A DNA stretch of 33,457 nt from Akkermansiaceae bacterium (GTDB lineage: Bacteria; Verrucomicrobiota; Verrucomicrobiia; Verrucomicrobiales; Akkermansiaceae). The translations under genes and the position numbers were made by a program. The stretch is taken from positions 1-33,457 of the forward strand of contig JAQXBQ010000072.1 in NCBI GenBank assembly GCA_029252325.1, given 5' to 3'. Each line of letters opens with the position of its first letter. Position 1 is the stretch's first letter. The notes below the pieces were generated by a model. The model made no database searches, was not told where the DNA came from, and was given only the letters and a program-made list of their open reading frames with translations. Below are positions 27,140-33,457 of the stretch, piece by piece.

Positions 27140-27955
27140 TTAGCCAACATCGTGGGCAGCGTGATGCACGGCAAGTAAACGAGTAAGAACAGCTTCAATC
27201 TCATTAAGCGGAATCTGGTTGGGACCATCCGAAAATGCTTTTTTAGGATTAATGTGAGTTTCCATAAACACACCATCGACACCTGTAGCAATCGCTGCCC
27301 TTGCCAATACAGGAGCAAGTTCGCCATCTCCACCTGTGGTGCCTCCATCTCCGCCTGGACGTTGCACAGAGTGGGTAGCATCAAAAATAACTTTCATGCC
27401 CATGTCGCGCATCCAGTAGAGTGAGCGCATATCAGCGACGAGATTGTTGTAACCAAAGGTGGAGCCTCGCTCGGTGATGTAGAAGTGTTCGCAGTTGAAG
27501 TGCTTCATCTTTCCTGCGATGGGCTTTACATCCCAAGGTGCTAAAAATTGTCCCTTTTTGATGTTAATAGGACGTCCCGTTTTGGCACAAGCTTCCAGTA
27601 AATCAGTCTGGCGACACAGGAATGCCGGAACCTGCAACATATCTACGGTTTCAGCTGCGATGGAAGCCTCCTCGGGGGTGTGTATATCTGTGCTAACGGG
27701 AATGCCGAGCTCCTTGCCTATTTCTCCAAGAATGCGACAGCCTTCTACGACTCCTGGGCCGCGAAAGGAATCAACGGAGGTGCGATTAGCCTTGTCATAG
27801 GAAGCTTTAAAAATGAACTGAATGCCAGTGCGCTGTGCAATCTCTTTGAGAGATCGTGCCATTTGCCATGCAAATTCCTCAGACTCGAGAGCACATGGAC
27901 CAAGGATAAAAAAAGGGGCGGAGGGATCAAGGGTAAGGTTGCCGATTTGACTCAT
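27140..27955 (-). CDS. kdsA: Kdo-8-phosphate synthase
   Basis: Condenses phosphoenolpyruvate with arabinose-5-phosphate to make 3-deoxy-D-manno-octulosonate 8-phosphate for the LPS inner core. The 271-residue TIM barrel has FILGPCALESEEFAWQM, FIFKASYDKANRTSVDSFRG, DATHSVQRPGGDGG and the metal-site ETHINPKKAFSDGPNQIPL. Cys21 in GPC marks the metal-dependent class (E. coli has Asn here), with His, Glu and Asp ligands all present. It lies 78 bases after the ROK gene and 68 bases before lptC, tying Kdo synthesis to LPS export. Confidence 0.97.
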   Translation of the reverse strand: MSQIGNLTLDPSAPFFILGPCALESEEFAWQMARSLKEIAQRTGIQFIFKASYDKANRTSVDSFRGPGVVEGCRILGEIGKELGIPVSTDIHTPEEASIAAETVDMLQVPAFLCRQTDLLEACAKTGRPINIKKGQFLAPWDVKPIAGKMKHFNCEHFYITERGSTFGYNNLVADMRSLYWMRDMGMKVIFDATHSVQRPGGDGGTTGGDGELAPVLARAAIATGVDGVFMETHINPKKAFSDGPNQIPLNEIEAVLTRLLAVHHAAHDVG

Positions 27956-28033
27956 GATTAAATGTAACTAGGACGATTCAAGTTAAGCATGAACAGGGCA
28001 AATGGCACGTTAAAACTCAAGCCATGTTGTTTT

Positions 28034-28987
28034 TTATGTCTCTGCAGATGTTTCTTCGAGCGCCAAGGTAGCAGCCCCGATGATGCCAGCATCATTACTG
28101 AATTGAGCAGGGATAATTTCGAGCCCATTAAGAAAGGCTGGAGCCAGTTGTTTTTGGATGCTTTCTTTGAGCGGGTCAAAAAGAAGCTCAGCAGCCTTGG
28201 CAACACCTCCGCCAATGATGATGGCGGCTGGGTTGAGAAGCCAGCAAGCGTTGACTACTGTGCATGCAAGTTTTTGGGCGATACCCTGCCATATTTCTAC
28301 TGCCAGCTGATCTCCTTGAGCGGCTGCTTGAGACAGAGCCACTGGGCTACATTCAGTAACGCTTTTATCGATATTGTGGTTAGCGTAGAATTGTCGAGCA
28401 TCGGCTGCTATCTCATTGTTTCCAATGTAGTCTTCCAGTGAGCCGAGGTTTCCATATGCACCTTCTCTGCCTGCGTGGTCGATCGATGTCTGGCCTAACT
28501 CACCGGCAACGGATTGGGCGCCGCGCAGCATATGGCCGTGAGTGATAATGCCACCACCAACACCGGTGCCTAGAGTGATGCAGACAAGGTGATCCTTGCC
28601 CATGCCAGCTCCTACTTTCCACTCGGCATAGGCCATGCAATTGGCATCATTTTCCACCGCAACGGGGAGCTTGGTGCGATCTTGTAGAATATCGCGCAAA
28701 GCAATGTTGGTCCAACCCCTGACGTTGGTCAGATTGTGAATGGTGCCCGTCTTGAAATCAACAAAGCCAGGGACACCTACTCCTATGGCACTTATCTCGG
28801 GGTGGTGTGCGCGCAAATCATCGATGACATAGATGATAGCTTCGATTAGAGGTTCGGCTTCGTTGAAGTCCTCAGTGGCAATAGCAGGTGCTTGGGCAAT
28901 GACTTCATGGCCTCGAACAACACCGAATTTGACGCTGGTTCCGCCAAAATCGATACCGAGGGAGAGGGGTGTGAGTGCTTGATTCAT
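28034..28987 (-). CDS. ROK-family sugar kinase lacking zinc ligands
   Basis: A 317-residue ROK kinase (glucokinase or N-acetyl-sugar kinase type). It has the ATP-binding DFGGTSVK (residues 13-20), catalytic Asp114 in VENDANCMAY, the GTGVGGGI loop (140-147) and a C-terminal IIIGGGVAKAAELL. The family zinc site (GHxxxxx plus CxCGxxGC) is absent: GELGQTSIDHAGREGAYGN replaces it, with Gln for His and no cysteines. Such polyphosphate-glucokinase-like members exist, so it may still be active. Substrate preference cannot be read. Its ATG overlaps the coaX stop by four bases (ATGA), so it is translationally coupled to coaX. Confidence 0.93.
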   Translation of the reverse strand: MNQALTPLSLGIDFGGTSVKFGVVRGHEVIAQAPAIATEDFNEAEPLIEAIIYVIDDLRAHHPEISAIGVGVPGFVDFKTGTIHNLTNVRGWTNIALRDILQDRTKLPVAVENDANCMAYAEWKVGAGMGKDHLVCITLGTGVGGGIITHGHMLRGAQSVAGELGQTSIDHAGREGAYGNLGSLEDYIGNNEIAADARQFYANHNIDKSVTECSPVALSQAAAQGDQLAVEIWQGIAQKLACTVVNACWLLNPAAIIIGGGVAKAAELLFDPLKESIQKQLAPAFLNGLEIIPAQFSNDAGIIGAATLALEETSAET

Positions 28988-29796
28988 GAGTATGAGATAT
29001 TGAGATTTGCGATGATCCTCAGGCCGTCTAGTGTGAGGTCTGGGGCAAGTTGATCGATTTCACTGAGTCCGTTAATGATCAGCGGGGCGTCGCCACCTGT
29101 AGCTACAACAAGTGGCTTGGTGGAGAATTCTTTATACAGATTGCGAAGGATTTCACGCACTAAGCCGCGATATCCATAAACTGCGCCTGCTAGCATAGCT
29201 TGTTCGGTTGATTTGCCGATGACTTGTTGGGGCTCCTGAAGAGTAATGTGGGGGAGTAGGGCAGTGCGATTTGCTAGTCCCTCGGTCATCGAGGCAAGAC
29301 CGGGGGCAATGACTCCTCCCTGGTAGGATGATAATTGTGCGTCTCCAGTTTTCTTCTTAATCTCACCGTCGTTCGTGTTAGCTTGCACTCCTTTATAGTC
29401 GTTCGCTGAAGCCACTACATCGAAGGTTACCGCCGTGCCAAAATCTAGCACGATGCAGGGGCTGTTATACTTTGAATGTGCTCCGACTGCGTTGGCGAGC
29501 CGGTCAGCACCGATCTGTTCGGGTTTGGGGTAATTAATACCGATGGGTAAGTTGCTGAGGTGGCTGAGCTGGTGGCAGGGTTTGCTGCTGAGGTATGATG
29601 CCAGCGTGGCTGCTTTGTCGGGAACAACGGAACTGATAATCGACGCATCCCAGCTGATCTCATTAAGTGCATCAGCTAACGACTGTTGAGAAATTTCTGG
29701 AGTAGGGATGATGGCACGCCACGATTCAAGACAGTCACCATTAGCAAGGGCCAGTTTGGTGCGTGTATTTGAGTTGTCTACAATGAGAGTGCGCAT
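28984..29796 (-). CDS. coaX: Type III pantothenate kinase
   Basis: First step of coenzyme A synthesis: ATP-dependent phosphorylation of pantothenate. The 270 residues carry the class III motifs: N-terminal phosphate-binding VDNSNTRTK (residues 6-14), GADR (96-99, catalytic Asp98), DFGTAVTFDVV (118-128) and YQGGVIAPGLASM (158-170). Between the DFGTAVT strand and YQGGVI there is an insertion of about 25 polar residues (130-157, NDYKGVQANTNDGEIKKK-type) that ordinary CoaX lacks. Ser9 replaces the usual Gly of DxGNT. It is the first gene of the minus-strand cluster, coupled to the ROK kinase by a 4-base overlap. A terminator upstream isolates it from amt. Confidence 0.93.
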   Translation of the reverse strand: MRTLIVDNSNTRTKLALANGDCLESWRAIIPTPEISQQSLADALNEISWDASIISSVVPDKAATLASYLSSKPCHQLSHLSNLPIGINYPKPEQIGADRLANAVGAHSKYNSPCIVLDFGTAVTFDVVASANDYKGVQANTNDGEIKKKTGDAQLSSYQGGVIAPGLASMTEGLANRTALLPHITLQEPQQVIGKSTEQAMLAGAVYGYRGLVREILRNLYKEFSTKPLVVATGGDAPLIINGLSEIDQLAPDLTLDGLRIIANLNISYS

Positions 29797-29894
29797 GAGG
29801 TATGGGTGATGAGTCAGTGCTCGCTGAGAATATAGAGTGAGTTCAAGGGGTATGGAAAGTACTGGATAGAGAAAAGGACAGAAAAATAGGACAG

Positions 29895-29925
29895 AAAAAA
29901 GCCGGAGGAGCAGTGCTCCCCCGGC
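29895..29925 (-). terminator. Strong terminator of the minus-strand amt gene
   Basis: On the minus strand GCCGGGGGAGC pairs with GCTCCTCCGGC around a three-base loop, with one internal mismatch, followed by six T residues. It lies about 22 bases after the amt stop and separates amt from the coaX cluster. Confidence 0.92.
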
Positions 29926-29947
29926 TATTCGTTGTTATGATGGTTAA

Positions 29948-31294
29948 TTAGTCGTTGTAAGCTGGTGAACCGTGTTCTGCCACGTCGAGACCTTCGTGCT
30001 CCTCTTTCTCGTCAACTCTCACGCCAATAGTGAGCTTGATAATAGAGAAGACAATGATCGAGAAGATGAATGCGGCAGCCGCTACGGCGAGCACTCCTAC
30101 AAGCTGACCACCGATGGTGAATCCACTGTCAGTGGTGTCGAAAAGCGCACAGGCCAAGATTCCCCATACACCGCAGATGCCGTGAACTGAGATAGCACCT
30201 ACTGGATCATCGATCTTTATCTTATCGAAGAAGAGGATAGAGAATACTACGATAACACCTGCAACCAGTCCGATCAGTAAGGCGCCGTTGGTTGACACGA
30301 TGTCAGCGTTAGCCGTGATGCCAACGAGGCCAGCTAGGAATCCGTTGAGTGCCATGGATAGGTCTGGCTTTTTGAGAACAATCCACGAAGTGAACATGGA
30401 ACCAAGAGCACCTGTGCAAGCGGCAAGAGTAGTTGTTGTAAATACTAGGCCGAGGGGTCCAGGGGCTGCAGAAAGAACGGAACCTCCGTTGAATCCAAAC
30501 CATCCGAAGAAGAGTAAGAATACACCGATTGTGGCAAGAGGTAGGTTTGATGGCAGGATTGGCTTCATGCCGTTCTTAGTATACTTGCCCTTCCGTGGTC
30601 CGAGGATGATAACGCAAGCAAGAGCTGCGAATCCACCAAAGGCGTGAACAACTGCGGAACCGGCAAAATCCTTAAAGCCGTTGCCATCGTTGAGGCTGGC
30701 CATCCAGCCGCCGCCCCAGTGCCAGGAACCGACAATTGGGTATGCGAGACCTACGAGCACTGTCGCAAAGATCATGAAGCTTGGAAGCTTTACGCGTTCG
30801 GCTACAGCTCCAGAAACAATAGTGGCAGCGGTGGCGGCGAACATAGCCTGGAAAATGAAGTCTCCATATCCGGTCATTGCAAGGCCTACGCCTCCGTAGC
30901 CGAAGGTATCATCGATATTCCCTTCGCCAAATGGTCCGCCAATACTAAACCAGCCGTTAAAGTCGCCTGGGTAGTGAGTGTTGAACCCAACAAGGCAGTA
31001 GGTTACGATACCAATTGCAATGATGAAGCAGTTTTTGAATAGAATGTTTACCGTGTTTTTCCGTTGAGTCAGACCAGCTTCGAGAGAAGCAAATCCTAGG
31101 TGCATGAGAAAAACAAGGGCTGCAGCAATACATGTCCAAAGCATGGATGTGGTGAAAAAGTCGAAAGCGTAGGCGTAATCGCCTTGGCCTGCAACTAGCT
31201 CATCATAACCTGCTTTTGTTTCAGCATCGTCAGCTAACAAAGATCCTGTTCCTATTGCTAGGATGGATAAGGGTAATATTGATTTAGTAATCAT
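29948..31294 (-). CDS. amt: Ammonium transporter, Amt family (minus-strand copy)
   Basis: Inner-membrane ammonium channel. The 448 residues begin with a cleavable signal-like segment (ILPLSILAIGTGSLLAD) followed by 11 TM helices. The pore twin histidines are in SAVVHAFGG and AISVHGICGVWG, the external Trp site is in SWHWGGGW and the DFAG turn is in FKDFAGSAVVH. The C-terminal regulatory tail EHEGLDVAEHGSPAYND is the PII-contact motif of Amt proteins. It is a clearly different paralogue from the plus-strand copy (its C-terminal half is less E. coli AmtB-like). Its promoter is a sigma-54 sequence, with a CA-rich 31-base leader and no Shine-Dalgarno sequence. No glnK/glnB gene lies beside it in the window. 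Confidence 0.97.
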   Translation of the reverse strand: MITKSILPLSILAIGTGSLLADDAETKAGYDELVAGQGDYAYAFDFFTTSMLWTCIAAALVFLMHLGFASLEAGLTQRKNTVNILFKNCFIIAIGIVTYCLVGFNTHYPGDFNGWFSIGGPFGEGNIDDTFGYGGVGLAMTGYGDFIFQAMFAATAATIVSGAVAERVKLPSFMIFATVLVGLAYPIVGSWHWGGGWMASLNDGNGFKDFAGSAVVHAFGGFAALACVIILGPRKGKYTKNGMKPILPSNLPLATIGVFLLFFGWFGFNGGSVLSAAPGPLGLVFTTTTLAACTGALGSMFTSWIVLKKPDLSMALNGFLAGLVGITANADIVSTNGALLIGLVAGVIVVFSILFFDKIKIDDPVGAISVHGICGVWGILACALFDTTDSGFTIGGQLVGVLAVAAAAFIFSIIVFSIIKLTIGVRVDEKEEHEGLDVAEHGSPAYND

Positions 31295-31336
31295 AGGTTG
31301 TTGGTTGTTGTTTGGTAGTTTGAAAAAACAACTTCA

Positions 31337-31351
31337 GCATGTGGCGTGCCA
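31337..31351 (-). promoter_or_regulatory. Sigma-54 promoter of the minus-strand amt
   Basis: On the minus strand TTGGCAC, five bases, ATGCT: the GG and GC of the -24 and -12 elements are present at the correct 12-base offset. The only mismatch is A for T in the -12 box. The predicted start is near 31325, 31 bases before the ATG. It is back to back with the plus-strand promoter. Confidence 0.75.
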
Positions 31352-31391
31352 AGAACGAAAACAGGAGCGGTAAAATTAGAACGGAGAGAGT

Positions 31392-31406
31392 TGGCACGCA
31401 TATTGC
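31392..31406 (+). promoter_or_regulatory. Sigma-54 promoter of the plus-strand amt
   Basis: TGGCAC, five bases, TTGC: a perfect match to the -24/-12 consensus, with GG and GC 12 bases apart. The predicted start is near 31418, which gives a leader of about 95 bases. RpoN promoters need an enhancer-binding activator such as NtrC, and I see no classical TGCAC-N-GTGCA site in the intergenic region. Confidence 0.9.
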
Positions 31407-31416
31407 TTAAATTATC

Positions 31417-31428
31417 TCGCGCGCGCGA
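31417..31428. repeat. 12-bp CG palindrome at the predicted amt start site
   Basis: TCGCGCGCGCGA is a perfect palindrome of alternating C and G, directly at the predicted transcription start (about 31418) of the plus-strand amt. Nothing else in this AT-rich 218-base region is as GC-rich. Confidence 0.6.
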
Positions 31429-31512
31429 AAGACCTGATAAAATCAACAAATATTTTTTTGATTCGGCGCACAAACAACGCAAACCAGATAAAAAACTGAA
31501 ACTATACTTAAT

Positions 31513-32826
31513 ATGATGAAACTAATTAAAACCTACTGTATGCCGTTGTTCCTTTTGGCGCTCACGACCTCCCATGCCTGTGCGGCAGATGATACCCTTG
31601 ATACGGGTGATACCGCGTGGATGCTAACTTCCACCGTGCTTGTGTTAATGATGTGTTTGCCTGGTCTGGCATTATTCTATGGTGGACTCGTTCGTGCGAA
31701 GAACGTTCTCAGTATATTTGTTCAGTGTTTTGCCATGGCTGGAGTAATGTCGATCTTATGGGTTGCGTTTGGATATGCCGTTGCTGCAGGTGAGGGTGGC
31801 AATGCTTATTTTGGCTGGGACAAGTCGTTTGCCTTTTTGAATCATATCCAAGAAGCAACACTTAGTGGTACCATCCCCGAAAGTGTCTGGGTAACTTTCC
31901 AGATGACTTTTATTATTATCAGCCCCGCGATTATTGTGGGTGCCTTTGCCGAGCGGATGAAGTTTTCTGCCATGTTAGTCTTTACCGTAATCTGGACGAT
32001 CCTCTCCTACTTGCCGATGTGGCACATGGCATGGGGCGGTAACGGGTTATTCCACAATGCTGGCTGGTTGATGTCGGAGGGCGAGGCTGCGATTGACTTT
32101 GCCGGAGGAAACGTGGTGCATATCAACGCTGGCATCGCTGGTTTGGTGGCATGTATTTTTATCGGAAAACGTAGGGGCTATCCCGGTCCAGCGTTGGTTC
32201 CTCACAACGTGCCCTTCGTACTCGTTGGTGCCGCATTGCTTTGGGTAGGTTGGTTTGGTTTTAATGCTGGGTCTGCTGCTGGAGCAAGTGCTGGTGCTGG
32301 CATGGCGATGCTGACTACCCAGGTGGCATCGGCTGTTGCAGTCGTGGTTTGGATGGCTCTTGAGTGGATTGTTTCTAAGAAGCCCACTGCTGTGGGTGTC
32401 GCTACTGGTGCCGTGGCAGGACTGGTGGCAATCACCCCAGCCGCTGGATCAACTAACGTGGTAGGGGCCCTCATCATTGGCGCAGTCGCCAGTGCAGTAT
32501 GTTATCTCGCAGCTACTAAGCTTAAGCATGCTTTCGGCTATGACGATAGCCTAGATGTCTTTGGTGTGCATGGTGTCGGTGGTATCGTAGGGGCTTTGCT
32601 GACTGGAGTATTTATTCGCGAAGGCGCTGGGGATGGTGGTCTCGCTCAGTTCATCGTGCAGGCCAAGAGTGTGATCTTAACTATCGTCTGGAGCGGTGTA
32701 GCTTCTGTGATCGCCATCTTCGCAGCAAAGATTCTCTGCCGAGGTATTCGGGTGGAAGAGGAGCTTGAGCATGACGGCTTGGACCGCGATGAACATGGCG
32801 AGGAAGCTTACAACTGGGAGGCATAA
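31513..32826 (+). CDS. amt: Ammonium transporter, AmtB-like (plus-strand copy)
   Basis: Inner-membrane ammonium channel of 437 residues, close to E. coli AmtB. A signal peptide (about residues 1-24, LFLLALTTSHACAADD) is followed by 11 TM helices. The twin His motifs are GNVVHINAGIAGL and VFGVHGVGGIVGAL, the gating and periplasmic Trp region is WHMAWGGNGLF, and HNVPFVLVGAALLWVGWFGF is the family signature. The tail EEELEHDGLDRDEHGEEAYN is the PII-binding region. Two adjacent ATGs (31513 and 31516) are possible starts. A perfect sigma-54 promoter precedes it and a strong terminator follows, so it is a single-gene transcript. The pairing with a divergent paralogue suggests different affinities or a sensor/transporter split, which is an inference. 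Confidence 0.97.
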   Translation: MMKLIKTYCMPLFLLALTTSHACAADDTLDTGDTAWMLTSTVLVLMMCLPGLALFYGGLVRAKNVLSIFVQCFAMAGVMSILWVAFGYAVAAGEGGNAYFGWDKSFAFLNHIQEATLSGTIPESVWVTFQMTFIIISPAIIVGAFAERMKFSAMLVFTVIWTILSYLPMWHMAWGGNGLFHNAGWLMSEGEAAIDFAGGNVVHINAGIAGLVACIFIGKRRGYPGPALVPHNVPFVLVGAALLWVGWFGFNAGSAAGASAGAGMAMLTTQVASAVAVVVWMALEWIVSKKPTAVGVATGAVAGLVAITPAAGSTNVVGALIIGAVASAVCYLAATKLKHAFGYDDSLDVFGVHGVGGIVGALLTGVFIREGAGDGGLAQFIVQAKSVILTIVWSGVASVIAIFAAKILCRGIRVEEELEHDGLDRDEHGEEAYNWEA

Positions 32827-32845
32827 ATAACACTCACTGATCTAA

Positions 32846-32875
32846 GTCGGGGCCCGATGGGCCTCGGCTTTTTTT
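32846..32875 (+). terminator. Terminator after the plus-strand amt
   Basis: GTCGGGGCCC pairs with GGGCCTCGGC (two G-T wobbles) around a three-base loop, followed by seven T residues, 20 bases after the amt stop. Confidence 0.88.
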
Positions 32876-32900
32876 GTGCATATTTTCTATGTCAGAAAAT

Positions 32901-32915
32901 TGGCACGCTATTTGC
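32901..32915 (+). promoter_or_regulatory. Sigma-54 promoter of the porin gene
   Basis: TGGCAC, five bases, TTGC: a perfect -24/-12 element with the GG-to-GC spacing of 12 and a preceding T. The predicted start is near 32927, only about six bases before the porin ATG. Confidence 0.9.
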
Positions 32916-32932
32916 TCAACGTTATTTTGATT

Positions 32933-33457
32933 ATGAAAACTACAATCAAGTCACTACTAATAGGCAGCAGTTTACTAACAGCAACTACCGCATTCGCAGA
33001 AATTGAATCTGAAATCTACACAGGATACCATTCCATCTACGAGTTTCGTGGTGTTGATTTTGGGGATGACCTAGTAGACATAGGTGTTGATCTCAACTAC
33101 GAACTCGCTGAGGGTCTATCTTTGAATGGAGGTTTATGGTATGCTAGCTGGGACGAAGCGGGTGGTGAAGGTGATGAGCTTGACCTCTATATAGGCCTAA
33201 CAAAAACGTTGGGTGATTTTGACCTCAGTGTGGGTTACACCAAGTACATGTTTCCGGGTGAAAGTGATATCAACACGGAAGAAGTTTCAGTTGGTATTTC
33301 AACCGAATTGGCATGTGGTCTTGGGTTATCGCTAACCTACTTTGAAGACATTGACGCCATTGATGGTGGTTATCTCGAGTTCGAGGCAGCAAAGAGTGTG
33401 TCGCTCACTGATTCTCTCACCGTAGATTTGGCTGCTGGAGCAGCATGGAGTTATGAT
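32933..33457 (+). CDS. TorF-like outer-membrane porin, cut by the window end
   Basis: A partial gene: 175 codons with no stop before the window ends. A clear signal peptide MKTTIKSLLIGSSLLTATTA ends at AFA, with cleavage after residue 22. The mature part is a chain of short amphipathic strands (SEIYTGYHSIYEFRGVDFG, LSLNGGLWYASWDE, DELDLYIGLTKTLGDFDLSV, EEVSVGISTELACGLGLSLT), as in TorF-family putative porins. It starts 58 bases after the amt terminator from its own sigma-54 promoter. Its location and control suggest it passes ammonium or another nitrogen compound across the outer membrane, which is inferred. Confidence 0.85.
   Translation, partial: MKTTIKSLLIGSSLLTATTAFAEIESEIYTGYHSIYEFRGVDFGDDLVDIGVDLNYELAEGLSLNGGLWYASWDEAGGEGDELDLYIGLTKTLGDFDLSVGYTKYMFPGESDINTEEVSVGISTELACGLGLSLTYFEDIDAIDGGYLEFEAAKSVSLTDSLTVDLAAGAAWSYD

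Noticed and set aside
31295-31512. A classical NtrC binding site between the amt genes
   Set aside because: No TGCAC-N-GTGCA dyad is present, so an enhancer could not be assigned.

Overview
This 33.5 kb window looks like a chromosomal segment from a Gram-negative bacterium, most likely a member of the Verrucomicrobiota (Verrucomicrobiales-like). The outer envelope is indicated by a Kdo/LPS-transport gene cluster, lipoprotein signal peptides and a beta-barrel porin. The lineage call is an inference from protein flavour: a membrane-anchored prenyltransferase/squalene-oxidase-repeat protein with an FGDGWGSG linker, a decayed LURP-one-like gene with the typical ending LLLERDRG, and a TorF-type porin beside ammonium transporters. 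There are no rRNA, tRNA, CRISPR, IS or phage genes. Base composition looks even throughout and nothing suggests a mobile island.

Layout. Positions 1-3.3 kb (+): a small membrane protein, a UvrD/Rep-type helicase and a pRiA4b ORF-3-like protein. 3.4-8.8 kb (-): lpd, a broken LURP-one-like gene, leuS, a VOC-fold protein and an SDR dehydrogenase. 9.0-14.3 kb (-): the prenyltransferase-repeat protein, thiD, a monomeric NADP-dependent isocitrate dehydrogenase and a two-TM surface protein. 14.6-18.0 kb (+): a Gfo/Idh/MocA oxidoreductase, the redox repressor rex, methionine aminopeptidase map and a YeeZ-like epimerase. A lipoprotein L,D-transpeptidase (-) abuts the epimerase tail to tail. 18.8-23.9 kb (+): leuA (long form), an M50 intramembrane-protease-like protein, a TM/coiled-coil protein, argG, a truncated haemoglobin and a small lipoprotein gene interrupted by an in-frame TGA. 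A strong two-way terminator follows.

24.0-29.8 kb (-) is a compact envelope and cofactor cluster read as coaX, ROK kinase, kdsA, lptC, lptA, lptB, hpf. It links Kdo synthesis to LPS export and ends in a ribosome hibernation factor, as in the enterobacterial lpt-hpf neighbourhood but without rpoN.

29.9-33.5 kb is the most distinctive part. Two paralogous Amt ammonium transporters are transcribed divergently from a 218 bp region holding back-to-back sigma-54 (-24/-12) promoter sequences. A third sigma-54 promoter sits directly in front of a TorF-like outer-membrane porin that runs off the window end. Together these look like a nitrogen-limitation regulon spanning inner and outer membrane. Other points worth a second look are the two decaying genes, palindromes in divergent intergenic regions, a ROK protein without zinc ligands and a CoaX with an insertion.
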